From positions 62,001-126,000 of the forward strand of contig JBMHCC010000002.1 of assembly GCA_049890115.1 (NCBI GenBank): 64,000 nucleotides of DNA. The letters run 5' to 3'. Below the pieces are notes generated by a model, which was not told the origin of the DNA, did not search any database, and worked only from the letters and a program-made list of their open reading frames with translations. The translations under genes and the position numbers were made by a program. This stretch comes from UBA685 sp049890115. GTDB taxonomy: Bacteria > Pseudomonadota > Alphaproteobacteria > Puniceispirillales > Puniceispirillaceae. Below, one piece after another: positions 43,968 to 53,840 of the stretch (position 1 is its first letter; each line of letters opens with the position of its first letter).

Positions 43968-46943
43968 ATGTCTGATAGATTCTTTACTATTCCACCTGGT
44001 TGCGATTTTGCCACTGATTTGGCCAAAGGTGTGATTGAGGCTGCGCAAAATCCGCTAGCGCTGGCAAGAACGCAGATTTTTGTGCCCTCCAGAAGAGCAT
44101 CACGTGCTTTATCAGCTGCCTTTTTAGCTGTCAGTGACGGCAAGGCAATGATGCTGCCTTCTATCAAAGCGATTGGGGATGTCGAAGATGAAGCTGAACT
44201 GGCGCCCGTTTATTTAGATGGTGGCAGTTTGCCTCCTGCCATGCCAGAGATGCGGCGGCTTTGCTTGATTGCAGCACAGGTGCGCGCTTTTCCGATGGGC
44301 GGTGAAAAGCCATCTGAAGTTCAGGCCTTTATGCTGGCACAGGCTTTGATACATTTATTTGATCAGGTGCAAAATGCTGATTCCTCAATGGAAGAGCTGG
44401 CATCTTTTTGGCCCGAAGAATTGGCAAGCCATTGGTCTGATATCGCGCAGTTTTTAACCATTCTGTCACAATTTTGGCCGCAAATTCTGGCAGAAGAAGG
44501 CAAGATGGACCCTGTGGCACGCCGCATTGCGCTTTTGCATCAACAGGCAGAAGCATGGCGTGTAAACCCACCTCAGACACCTGTTATCATTGCTGGTTCA
44601 ACAGGCTCTTTGCCAGCTACGCAAAGGCTGATGAAGGTTGTTGCAAATCTGCCACAAGGCCAGATCGTCTTGCCTGGCTTGATGCCAGATTTATCATCTG
44701 ATGATTGGCAGGCCATTACCCAAGATGTCGTGCATCCTATGCATCCTTTGGCAAGCACGCTAGCAGCACTTGATGTGCCCTATCAAAAGGTGTGTGTCTG
44801 GCCACAAAGCCGACAACGTGCAGATGATAATTTTGGCAGAATGCGGTTTTTGCAAGAGGTGCTGCGCCCTGCCAGCCAGACTGATAAATGGCGTGATATC
44901 AAATCAGATGTTGCGTTGCTAAGCGATAAAAAAACCTATCAAGGGTTTCAGCGTATTGATGCCCAAGATAGCCATGAAGAAGCTGCTATTATCGCTTTGT
45001 TATTGCGCCGTGAATTAGAAAAAGAAGGCCATAAAGCTATTTTGGTCACACCTGATAGGCAATTAGCCAAAATGGTGCGATCAGAATTACGCCGCTTTGC
45101 GATTGAAATTGATGATTCAGCTGGTGCGCCCTTATCACAATCAGCCATTGGCAGCTATGTCATGATGCTGGCACGATTAGTGTCATCAACAGATATTATC
45201 ACAGATTTATGTGTGCTAGCAGGTCACCCTTTCAGCTCAGGTGGCATGATGCGTACCTCATTTCGAGGCCAGTTTGACAAGCTAAATATCAGACATTTAC
45301 GAGGCACGCTGACATTTTCGGATCTGGCAGGTTTGCAAGAGCATCTGAAAGGCAATGCTGGTCTCAGTGAATTCTTTGATAATCACATTGCAGCACATCT
45401 AGCTGATTTGCTGGCGCTGCGCGATAAAGATGAGGTAAGCCTTGGTGCTTGTGCGGCAATCCTTGGCAGAGTTGCTGAAATCTTTGCAGCTGAGGGTCAG
45501 GATGAAACAGCGATATCACAATCTGTGCAGAAATGCTGGGCAGGCCCTGAAGGTGATGCAGCTGCCAGTTTATTGGCAGATCTAGAGAGCTTTGGCAGTG
45601 ATTTTCGGTTGCGCCCGCAATCATTTGCGCTGACCTTAACCGAATTGATACAAAAAACAGATGTGCGCAAACCCTATTTAGATCAGTCTCGTCTGGCTAT
45701 TTTAGGAGCTGTTGAAGCACGTATGATTTCAGCTGATCTTGTCATTTTGGCAGGATTAAATGAAGGTATCTGGCCGCCAAAATCTGGCCAAGATTTCTGG
45801 ATGAACCAATCTATGGCAGAGGCGATAGGCCTGCCTCATAAACAATGGCGGATTGCGCTATCAGCTCATGATTTTATGATGGCTGCCTCACTGCCAAATA
45901 TTGTGCTAACCAGAGCTAGGCGACAAAATGATAGGCCTACCTTGCCAAGTCGTTGGCTGGTGCGCATGGATGCTGTTATACAAGCGTTGCAAATTGGTGA
46001 TTTAGTTAACCCAGATTTGCCAGATGATCTGGTTGCTATTTTAGCGCAACGCAAAGCTATCCAGCCTATGCCAATCGCACCCCCTCAACCAAAACCACCT
46101 TTATCACATCGCCCAAGGCGCATTTCAGCGACACAATTTGATACATTGATGGCAGATCCTTATGCGCTTTATGCGTCCAAGATATTACGCCTGCGATCAT
46201 TGCCTATGATCAATGAGCCGCCAGGGCCAGCGTTAAAAGGCACCTTATTTCACGAAGCGCTTCATGAATTTGTATCACAGCATCCACGCGGAAAGCTGGC
46301 AGAAGAGCTTGCTGGCGAGCTGATGAGTATCGCAGAGCGGCATTTGGCGCCTTATCTTCATCATTATGAGGTGCGTTATTTCTGGATGCCGCAAATTGTG
46401 CAACTAGCACATTGGTTTATCTCTCATGATAATGCGTTTCGTCATGATAATGCGTTCAGCATGACTGAAACCAAAGGTGAGATCACCATAGAGGTTGGTG
46501 AGCGTTCAATTACCTTATCAGCCAAAGCAGATAGAATTATTGACCATGGTGATGGAACAGCCAGCATCATTGATTATAAAACAGGAACCATTCCGACCAA
46601 GAAAAATGTGACAAATGGGCGGGCAGCTCAAATGCTTGTCGAGGCAGCATTACTAGAAAAAGGCGGCTTTTCTGATACTAAAAATCAGCTAGCAGCTATT
46701 GCACTTAGTTACTGGAAATTACGCGGGCGTGGCGCACCGCCAGCAGAAATCACAGATGTGCTGCCAAAAGAATTTGATGCTGGTCGTATTTTTGATGCAA
46801 TGGTGGCTCTGGTAACACGCTTTGAAGATGAAGATATGCCCTATCTCTCAGAGCCAGATCCCAAAGGCAGGCCAAAATATTCTGATTACCGGCATTTAGC
46901 ACGTATCAAAGAATGGCGACCACAGGAGGCTGATAATGAGTGA
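43968..46943 (+). CDS. addB: Double-strand break repair protein AddB (alphaproteobacterial type)
   Basis: This 991-aa subunit of the AddAB helicase-nuclease processes double-strand ends for RecA loading. The N-terminus has an inactivated helicase-like region beginning with IFVPSRRASRAL. The C-terminal RecB-type nuclease carries GTLFHEALHEF and ASIIDYKTGTIPT (Asp-Lys around residues 866-868). The alphaproteobacterial form lacks the Fe-S cysteine set of the Bacillus protein, and I see none here. Its last 8 nt overlap addA. Confidence 0.95.
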   Translation: MSDRFFTIPPGCDFATDLAKGVIEAAQNPLALARTQIFVPSRRASRALSAAFLAVSDGKAMMLPSIKAIGDVEDEAELAPVYLDGGSLPPAMPEMRRLCLIAAQVRAFPMGGEKPSEVQAFMLAQALIHLFDQVQNADSSMEELASFWPEELASHWSDIAQFLTILSQFWPQILAEEGKMDPVARRIALLHQQAEAWRVNPPQTPVIIAGSTGSLPATQRLMKVVANLPQGQIVLPGLMPDLSSDDWQAITQDVVHPMHPLASTLAALDVPYQKVCVWPQSRQRADDNFGRMRFLQEVLRPASQTDKWRDIKSDVALLSDKKTYQGFQRIDAQDSHEEAAIIALLLRRELEKEGHKAILVTPDRQLAKMVRSELRRFAIEIDDSAGAPLSQSAIGSYVMMLARLVSSTDIITDLCVLAGHPFSSGGMMRTSFRGQFDKLNIRHLRGTLTFSDLAGLQEHLKGNAGLSEFFDNHIAAHLADLLALRDKDEVSLGACAAILGRVAEIFAAEGQDETAISQSVQKCWAGPEGDAAASLLADLESFGSDFRLRPQSFALTLTELIQKTDVRKPYLDQSRLAILGAVEARMISADLVILAGLNEGIWPPKSGQDFWMNQSMAEAIGLPHKQWRIALSAHDFMMAASLPNIVLTRARRQNDRPTLPSRWLVRMDAVIQALQIGDLVNPDLPDDLVAILAQRKAIQPMPIAPPQPKPPLSHRPRRISATQFDTLMADPYALYASKILRLRSLPMINEPPGPALKGTLFHEALHEFVSQHPRGKLAEELAGELMSIAERHLAPYLHHYEVRYFWMPQIVQLAHWFISHDNAFRHDNAFSMTETKGEITIEVGERSITLSAKADRIIDHGDGTASIIDYKTGTIPTKKNVTNGRAAQMLVEAALLEKGGFSDTKNQLAAIALSYWKLRGRGAPPAEITDVLPKEFDAGRIFDAMVALVTRFEDEDMPYLSEPDPKGRPKYSDYRHLARIKEWRPQEADNE

Positions 46944-49900
46944 TCAGAAACATGCCTCTAATCCTGAAATTTCGGTATTTGTTTCGGCTAATGCTGGCAC
47001 TGGTAAAACAAAAGTTCTGATTGAAAGAGTGTTGCGGTTATTGCTGAAAGGTGAGCGGCCTGAAACCATTTTATGTGTGACTTTCACAAATGCTGCTGCT
47101 GCAGAAATAGAAGAAAGATTGCATCGCGATTTGGCAAATTGGGCGGTATGTGAGCCTGATGAGCTAATGGCATCCTTGCAAGAATTAACCTCAAAAGTAC
47201 CGCGTCAAGCCGATTTGGAAAGAGCCAGGCGTCTATTTGCTGAGATCATTGATAATGATGCTGGTCCGCGTATTGATACCACTCATTCATTTTGCCAGTC
47301 ATTATTATCACGCTTTCCTGTTGAAGCGGGCGTTCCGCCACATTTTCAGCTGATAAGCGATGCCCAATCAGCACAGTTGCTACATGAGGCTTTTGCCAGT
47401 TTGTTTTACCGACCTAATGCGCCCATTCAAAAGGCATTAGATGACCTTATTGCTATAGCAGATAGCCAGATTCTATTTGGTCACATAAAGGAATTTATCA
47501 ATTTTCGCGAATTATCAGATGCAGCATGCTTGCAATCATTGGGCATTGTACCAGCCTTTGATAAGGCTCTTAAATCACTCAGCCCTCATCAGATTGAAGA
47601 TTTGCCTAGCCTAGCGAAAGCTTGTGCTGATGATATCGCACAAATGCCAATTTCAGATTTGCTAAGAGCTGGTGAAGAGCGCGTGCAAAAACTGGCAGTT
47701 TGGCTGTCATTTGATCATGATCAACGTGCCGAGATGCTGGATGTTGTCGGATCTGTCGTGCTGACCAAAGCAGGTGATGTGGGTAAGAGGATACTGCTAA
47801 AGAAACAGATTGAAGCCTATCCAGATGCCCTTGATATTGCCCATCGCATAGCAGACAGGCTGATAGCCTATTACCGTTCTGTTAATGCCTGCCTAACAGC
47901 ACATCGAAGCCGTCAGCTTTATCTGTTAGGCCAGGCAGCTGCCTTGCATTATCGGGCTGCCAAAATGCGAGCTGCTGTGCTTGATTATAATGATCTGATT
48001 ATCAAAGCAGGGGCGTTATTATCGGCATCAGAAATGATGGCTTGGGTGCGTTGGAAGCTTGATTATGGCATTAACCACATGCTGATTGATGAAGCACAAG
48101 ATACCAATCCAGCACAATGGCGGCTATTAAGCGCGATTGCTGATGAATTTTTTGCACAAGAAGCCAGTCAAAAAACAGATGATGAGCGCAACAGAACATT
48201 ATTCTCTGTCGGTGATTTTAAACAATCCATCTATAGCTTTCAGGGTGCCAACCCGTTTATTTTCAAACAAAAGGGAAGTGATTTTAGCGAACAGGCCATA
48301 AAAGGCGGCCATCAATTTGATATGGTTAGTTTGGCGAAATCCTATCGTTCGTCAAAGGCTGTGCTTGATTTTGTTAATCAGGTCATGGCACCAAAAGCAC
48401 AATCAGATTTAGGCGGTGTTTTTGATAGTCATGAAGCGGCATTTGAAGACAAATTTGGTCATGTTGAAATCTGGCCAATCACTGATAAAACTGAAACAGC
48501 TGAACCGCTACCTTATTTTGATGTGCCAGATATGGTGCAAGGTGGTGCTGATGCAACCTTGGGGCCAGATGGCCTGTTGGCAGAGCAGGTGGCAGACCAT
48601 ATCGAATCCCTGATAAAGGGAGAGGCGCCTTATCTTGATGGCCGGTCTTATCAGCCACGTGATATCATGATTTTGGTTCGTAAAAGAGATCGGTTCTTTG
48701 CCTTATTACGCAGTGCGCTTGTCCGCCGTGATATTCCTGTTGCGGGTGCTGACAGGCTGTATCTATCACGCCAGATTGAGATAAATGATCTCTGTGCCCT
48801 TGGTGATGTGTGTTTGGTACATGATGATGATTTGCAACTTGCCTGCTTGTTGAAATCACCTTTATTTGGCTTGAGCGATGATGAGCTGATGGCATTGGCG
48901 ATAAAGCGTCCAGAAGGCATGTCACTTTATAACGCCTTGCGCGCGCATAGCACAGAGCCATCTGTTTATGGCGATGCGATAGCGCAATTACATCACTATT
49001 TTGATCTGGCTTTGCGCCTATCACCAGCGGCATTTTTTGAAACGATTTTGGTAAAAGGTGGCAGAGACGCTTTTTATAAACGATTAGGCACAGATGTTGA
49101 TGAAAGTCTGAATGCTTTTATCAGGCAGGCTTATGATTTCGAGGCAGAAGGCGGGGTGAGCCTAGCAGATTATCTGAGCTTTAGCCGTGCGCAAGGTGGT
49201 GAGATTAAACGTGATTTGGGTAATATGAGCGAAAATGAAGTGCGTATCATGACCATTCATGGCGCCAAAGGCTTGCAGGCACCAGTTGTTTATCTGCCTG
49301 ATACAGTGGCTGGCATTGATCCAAGCGCAAAATTAATTCAGACAGATACAGCTCTTTTCTGGCCACCTGACAGCACCTATTTGCCTGATGATTTGCAGCA
49401 GCATAAAGATAAAAACGCTGACAAAATCGCAGCAGAACATCAAAGATTACTCTATGTCGCTTTGACACGGGCTGCTGAATGTTTGTTTATAGCTGGCTGG
49501 GATAAAGCACGCAAAAGCAGCCGTAATGAGAATTGGTATGATCAGATGGTCACTGCTATGGCTGAACTAGAAATAGAGCCAGATAGCAATCAGATATACC
49601 GCCTCACTCATCAGGGTGTGTCTGCTAGCATGCCACCTGTTGCTAAACGCTTTGATGGGCTATCAGCTGGTGATGATATCACCGCGCGCTATCCCTGGGC
49701 GTTCCAAGCGCCATCACCAGAAGCACCGCCTATCCGCCCGCTTGTCCCATCAGCACCGATAGATAAAGAGAAAGCAGAGCCTTTTTCCTCACCAGCTGGC
49801 CAAATTGCCAGACAAGAAGGCCTTTTCATGCATCATTTGCTTGAGGAATTAAGCGCTATTGCAGATGATAGGCGCATAGCAGCGGCTGACAGAATAACCC

Positions 49901-50340
49901 AAAATAGCAAAGGTCTTTATCCAGCTTTATCATCAGAACGCATGACAGATATAAGTCATCATATTCTATCATTTATGAAAGATGATGATTTTACAGCTCT
50001 ATTTAACCCTGATGCGCTGGTTGAATTTCCCGTTTCAGGACTAATCGGCAACAGGCCCGTTATTGGACAAATAGACAGGCTTGTTATCACAGATGATTTT
50101 ATCTGGCTGGTTGATTTCAAATCAGGCAGACCGCAAACACAACATCCCCCGCAAGATTATATTTTGCAGATGGCTCTCTATAGCCATATCATCAGCACTA
50201 TTTATCCAGACAAGCCGCTGCGAACTGAGATAATCTGGCTGACTGACCTGTCTGTCTCTCACATAACTGATGATATGATGGCACAAGCATTAGCTGATGC
50301 TGGCATTCAAAGTTTCGCACCTCAACATCTTGACCACTAG
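46936..50340 (+). CDS. addA: Helicase-nuclease subunit AddA
   Basis: This 1134-aa UvrD/Rep-type helicase has Walker A SANAGTGKTKVLIERV at residues 17-32. Further helicase motifs are LCVTFTNAAAAE, MLIDEAQDTNPAQW, SVGDFKQSIYSF and MTIHGAKGLQAPVVYLPD. The C-terminal PD-(D/E)XK nuclease has WLVDFKSGRPQ (Asp-Lys around residues 1059-1061). Together with AddB it forms the RecBCD-equivalent complex. The 8-nt overlap with addB indicates coupled translation. Confidence 0.96.
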   Translation: MSDQKHASNPEISVFVSANAGTGKTKVLIERVLRLLLKGERPETILCVTFTNAAAAEIEERLHRDLANWAVCEPDELMASLQELTSKVPRQADLERARRLFAEIIDNDAGPRIDTTHSFCQSLLSRFPVEAGVPPHFQLISDAQSAQLLHEAFASLFYRPNAPIQKALDDLIAIADSQILFGHIKEFINFRELSDAACLQSLGIVPAFDKALKSLSPHQIEDLPSLAKACADDIAQMPISDLLRAGEERVQKLAVWLSFDHDQRAEMLDVVGSVVLTKAGDVGKRILLKKQIEAYPDALDIAHRIADRLIAYYRSVNACLTAHRSRQLYLLGQAAALHYRAAKMRAAVLDYNDLIIKAGALLSASEMMAWVRWKLDYGINHMLIDEAQDTNPAQWRLLSAIADEFFAQEASQKTDDERNRTLFSVGDFKQSIYSFQGANPFIFKQKGSDFSEQAIKGGHQFDMVSLAKSYRSSKAVLDFVNQVMAPKAQSDLGGVFDSHEAAFEDKFGHVEIWPITDKTETAEPLPYFDVPDMVQGGADATLGPDGLLAEQVADHIESLIKGEAPYLDGRSYQPRDIMILVRKRDRFFALLRSALVRRDIPVAGADRLYLSRQIEINDLCALGDVCLVHDDDLQLACLLKSPLFGLSDDELMALAIKRPEGMSLYNALRAHSTEPSVYGDAIAQLHHYFDLALRLSPAAFFETILVKGGRDAFYKRLGTDVDESLNAFIRQAYDFEAEGGVSLADYLSFSRAQGGEIKRDLGNMSENEVRIMTIHGAKGLQAPVVYLPDTVAGIDPSAKLIQTDTALFWPPDSTYLPDDLQQHKDKNADKIAAEHQRLLYVALTRAAECLFIAGWDKARKSSRNENWYDQMVTAMAELEIEPDSNQIYRLTHQGVSASMPPVAKRFDGLSAGDDITARYPWAFQAPSPEAPPIRPLVPSAPIDKEKAEPFSSPAGQIARQEGLFMHHLLEELSAIADDRRIAAADRITQNSKGLYPALSSERMTDISHHILSFMKDDDFTALFNPDALVEFPVSGLIGNRPVIGQIDRLVITDDFIWLVDFKSGRPQTQHPPQDYILQMALYSHIISTIYPDKPLRTEIIWLTDLSVSHITDDMMAQALADAGIQSFAPQHLDH

Positions 50341-50392
50341 CTGGCTAGTACCTACATTATGTTGACTAGCTGTTCACAAAAAGGGGAATGAT

Positions 50393-50713
50393 ATGGCGAC
50401 CATCAAAACAACAGACTCAGATTTCCAAAATGACGTATTGGGTGCCGATGGCCCTGTTTTGGTCGATTTCTGGGCAGAATGGTGTGGGCCATGCAAAGCG
50501 ATTGGACCAGCTTTAGAAGAAATCTCTGGTGAGCTAGGTGATAAAATTAAAATCGCTAAGCTAAATATTGACGAAAACCCAATGACGCCAACTCAATATG
50601 GCGTGCGCGGTATCCCAACTTTGCTAATCTTTAAATCTGGCGAAGTGGTTGCTGAAAAAATTGGTGCCATGCCAAAATCACAGCTTCAGCAATGGATTGA
50701 AGCCAGCCTGTAA
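50393..50713 (+). CDS. trxA: Thioredoxin
   Basis: This 106-aa cytoplasmic thioredoxin has the active site WCGPC (C31, C34) in FWAEWCGPCKAIGP and the cis-Pro loop GIPTLLIFKSG. AAGGGG is well placed before the ATG. It follows addA, as in many alphaproteobacteria, and is closed by a terminator shared with the convergent folC end. Confidence 0.98.
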   Translation: MATIKTTDSDFQNDVLGADGPVLVDFWAEWCGPCKAIGPALEEISGELGDKIKIAKLNIDENPMTPTQYGVRGIPTLLIFKSGEVVAEKIGAMPKSQLQQWIEASL

Positions 50714-50744
50714 TAAGGGTAGCACCCACCTATATTTGAAGATG

Positions 50745-50781
50745 ATGGCAGCACCGCTTAATCAGGGTAGCTGCCATTTTC
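50745..50781 (+). terminator. Intrinsic terminator after trxA
   Basis: The 8-bp arms ATGGCAGC (50745-50752) and GCTGCCAT (50770-50777) are followed by TTTT. The loop is long (17 nt) and the 3' arm lies inside the end of folC on the other strand. Confidence 0.6.
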
Positions 50782-52026
50782 AGCTAGGACATGGCCAGCC
50801 AGATATAAAGAGCCACAGATGAGAATATGTGCTTCATCCTGTGCCATAGTCAGTGCTGCTTGAAGTGATGCTGCACTCTGGCTTGGCAGTGATAAATCAC
50901 TAGCTGCCTTGGCAATGGTTTTACCAGATAAAGCAGCTGGCTGATCGGGAATGGTGATGGCAATAAGCCGTTCTGTCATAGGGGCAATCTGGGCTAGAAA
51001 ATCACCAATTGGTCTTGTATCTAAGGCGCCAACAATCACACACCATTTTTTATCTGATAATGTATTAACCAAGGCAGCTGCCCCATGGGCATTATGCGCA
51101 CCATCTAGCCAGATAGGCGTCTGGGATGTGAAATTCAGCAAATGGCCTGTGGTTAATTTTTGTACACGCCCAGGCCAAAAAGCATGGCTGATGCCATTTA
51201 TCGCCTGTTCCGTATCACAGAGTTTTGTATAATGCAGGGCTGCGGCTGCCAAAGCAGCATTGCTAATCTGATGATGGCCACGCAAAGCAGGCAGTGGGCA
51301 GCGATAGGTTACATCATCAATCGCAAGCTCAAAGTGACTGTCAGTTTTGCTAATAATACTGAAATCATCATCCATCCAATAGCTTGTTATCTGTTTAGAT
51401 TGCGCAATTTCAGATAAGCCAATGCGCGCTTCTTCAGATTGGGCAGAGATAATAGCAGGGCTGCCAGATTTAAAAATGCCAGCTTTTTGGCGTGCGATTT
51501 CAGTAATGTCAGAGCCAAGGAAATGTTCATGATCTCGTGCAACAGGCGTAATGATGGTCGCAGCAGGCTGTGCTATGACATTGGTGGAATCTAACAAGCC
51601 GCCAAGACCTGTTTCCAAAATCACTAAATCAGCTGGCACGCGCGAAAATGCCAAGAAAGCAGCCGCTGTTGTCACCTCAAAGAAGGTGATAGGCCTGCCA
51701 TCATTAACATCCCTGACTTCTGTTAAAATCGCCTCTAGCATCGCATCATCAATCAGCTTGTCAGCTAGTCTGATGCGTTCATGAAAGCGGCATAAATGCG
51801 GACTGCTATAGACATGGCAAGACAGGCCTGCTGCATTGGCCTGTGCGCGTAGTAAGGCGGCTGTTGAGCCTTTACCATTTGTGCCTGCGATATGGATAAC
51901 AGGTGGCAGTGCTTCATGCGGGTTGCCGAGACGTGCCAAAATATCAAAAGTGCGATCAAGGCCAAGATCGATTAATTTAGGGTGCAGCTTGCCAAGCTCA
52001 TCTAATACAGCGGTGATGCGTGACAT
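50758..52026 (-). CDS. folC: Bifunctional folylpolyglutamate/dihydrofolate synthase
   Basis: The 422-aa ligase adds glutamate to dihydropteroate and folates. The P-loop is HIAGTNGKGSTAAL (about residues 44-57) and the ATP/Mg segment FEVTTAAAFLAF is present, along with ETGLGGLLDSTNV. The C-terminal domain has LDGAHNAHGA. It is the last gene of a minus-strand run accD-folC after the trp genes. This order (trpF-trpB-trpA-accD-folC) is conserved in alphaproteobacteria. Confidence 0.96.
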   Translation of the reverse strand: MSRITAVLDELGKLHPKLIDLGLDRTFDILARLGNPHEALPPVIHIAGTNGKGSTAALLRAQANAAGLSCHVYSSPHLCRFHERIRLADKLIDDAMLEAILTEVRDVNDGRPITFFEVTTAAAFLAFSRVPADLVILETGLGGLLDSTNVIAQPAATIITPVARDHEHFLGSDITEIARQKAGIFKSGSPAIISAQSEEARIGLSEIAQSKQITSYWMDDDFSIISKTDSHFELAIDDVTYRCPLPALRGHHQISNAALAAAALHYTKLCDTEQAINGISHAFWPGRVQKLTTGHLLNFTSQTPIWLDGAHNAHGAAALVNTLSDKKWCVIVGALDTRPIGDFLAQIAPMTERLIAITIPDQPAALSGKTIAKAASDLSLPSQSAASLQAALTMAQDEAHILICGSLYLAGHVLAENGSYPD

Positions 52027-52062
52027 AAATCGCGCCCCTAGTCTTTTTTAAGGTTATTTGCT

Positions 52063-52932
52063 TTACTCAGCAGCCTGTAGTCGTGCTTTATGTGTGAGCA
52101 AAGATATGATTTGCGCGATTTTTGCGCGTTGCTCTGAACGAGGAACCACAATATCAACCATGCCATGATCCTGCAGATATTCGGCTGTTTGGAAATCATC
52201 TGGCAGCTTTTCACGCACAGTTTCTTCAATGACACGTCTGCCAGCAAAGCCGATAATTGCACCAGGTTCTGCAATTTGAATATCACCAAGCATCGCAAAA
52301 GACGCTGTTACACCACCTGTTGTGGGATGCGCTAGAAGCACGATATAAGGCAGGCCAGCTTCAGCCAGCTTTTCGGTTGCGATAACCGTCCGCGGTAATT
52401 GCATCAAAGATAAAATACCTTCTTGCATCCGCGCGCCGCCTGTTGATGGCACAGTAATAAGACAAGCGCCTTTGGTTACAGCTTCTTCAGCTGCTGCCAG
52501 AATGGCATCACCAACTGCACGTCCCATAGAGCCGCCCATAAAACGGAAATCAAAAGCAGCTATGACAACATCAAGACCTTCAATTTTACCAGAGGCAACA
52601 GCAATCGCATCCTCTTCCCCAAGCTTTGAGCGGGTATCTTTCAGCCTGTCTGTATATTTTTTGCTATCTTTGAATTTTAGAGGGTCATCAGTTTGTTTGG
52701 CTAGTTCCACAGCTTGCCAGGCACCGCCGTCAAATAACATATCAAAACGTGCTTTTGGTGGTAAAGGCGCATGATGGCCACATGATTGGCATGTATGAAA
52801 GCTAGCTTCAAATTCTTTGTGGAAGATCATCTGACCACAGGATTTACATTTAATCCACAATGTGTCTGGCACATCATTGGATTTCACAAATGCCTTAATC
52901 TTTGGCAAAACAGCGTTGGTAATCCAGTTCAT
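52063..52932 (-). CDS. accD: Acetyl-CoA carboxylase carboxyltransferase subunit beta
   Basis: The 289-aa subunit makes malonyl-CoA with AccA. An N-terminal zinc ribbon has C29, C32, C48 and C51 (KCKSCGQ and HTCQSCGHH). The carboxyltransferase core includes SGGARMQEG-like TGGARMQEGILSL and the oxyanion segment PTTGGVTASFAMLGD. It lies 52 bp after trpA and just before folC. Length is typical. Confidence 0.98.
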   Translation of the reverse strand: MNWITNAVLPKIKAFVKSNDVPDTLWIKCKSCGQMIFHKEFEASFHTCQSCGHHAPLPPKARFDMLFDGGAWQAVELAKQTDDPLKFKDSKKYTDRLKDTRSKLGEEDAIAVASGKIEGLDVVIAAFDFRFMGGSMGRAVGDAILAAAEEAVTKGACLITVPSTGGARMQEGILSLMQLPRTVIATEKLAEAGLPYIVLLAHPTTGGVTASFAMLGDIQIAEPGAIIGFAGRRVIEETVREKLPDDFQTAEYLQDHGMVDIVVPRSEQRAKIAQIISLLTHKARLQAAE

Positions 52933-52984
52933 CTTACTTTCTCCGATTTACCTTTTCAGGTTTTCTCAAAGCCTAGCGTGCAAT

Positions 52985-53806
52985 TTAACCTGCGGCAATG
53001 GCCTTTGCCATGTCACTCACAAATGCGCCAATTTTCTGAGGGATATCATCAGCTGGCTTGCCAGTTTCGTCAATATTATTGGCAATAATATCAACCACAG
53101 CAGAGCCAACGATTGCCCCATCACTGATTATGGCAGCTTCAGCTGCTTGGTCAGCTGTGCGGATGCCAAAGCCTGTCACCACCGGCAAATCAGTTTGTGA
53201 TCTTATATCGCCAACAGCCTGTGCAATGCTATCAGCAGCAGCGCTTTTTGTGCCTGTAATGCCTGTGATTGAGACATAATAAACAAAACCACCAGCCTTT
53301 TCCAATACCTTGGTCAGGCGGGGACCTTTAGTGGTTGGCGTCGTCAGGCGGATAAAATCAATGTCAGCAGCAATAGCTAGATCACAAAGCTCGCTATCTT
53401 CTTCAGGTGGCAGATCAACAATGATAAGCCCATCAACACCTGCTGTCTGGCATTCTGTCAAAAATTTGTCACAGCCATAACGATAGATAGGGTTGTAATA
53501 TCCCATTAAAATCAGCGGTGTATCAGCATGCTTTTTGCGGAAATCAGCAGCAATTTTCAAGGTTTTTTCTAATGTCATGCCAGCTCTGATAGCACGCAGA
53601 CTGCCTGCCTGAATGGCAGGCCCGTCAGCCATCGGATCAGAAAAAGGCATGCCAAGTTCAATAATATCGGCACCTGCTGAGACAAGCTCATCCAAAATAG
53701 AGACGCATATTTGTTCTGTTGGGTCGCCAGCAGATACAAATACCCCTAAGATGCCTCTGCCATTTTCTTTGGCAGCACTAAAACAATTCGCAATACGATT
53801 AGCCAT
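52985..53806 (-). CDS. trpA: Tryptophan synthase alpha chain
   Basis: The 273-aa TIM-barrel subunit cleaves indole-3-glycerol phosphate to indole and passes it to TrpB. The catalytic residues E50 (IIELGMPFSDP) and D61 (MADGPAIQ) are present. The phosphate loop VGSAVVD lies near the C-terminus. It follows trpB by 34 nt in the same operon. Confidence 0.97.
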   Translation of the reverse strand: MANRIANCFSAAKENGRGILGVFVSAGDPTEQICVSILDELVSAGADIIELGMPFSDPMADGPAIQAGSLRAIRAGMTLEKTLKIAADFRKKHADTPLILMGYYNPIYRYGCDKFLTECQTAGVDGLIIVDLPPEEDSELCDLAIAADIDFIRLTTPTTKGPRLTKVLEKAGGFVYYVSITGITGTKSAAADSIAQAVGDIRSQTDLPVVTGFGIRTADQAAEAAIISDGAIVGSAVVDIIANNIDETGKPADDIPQKIGAFVSDMAKAIAAG

Positions 53807-53840
53807 GTTATCGTCCCTTTATTTCTGGCATCAGATAGTC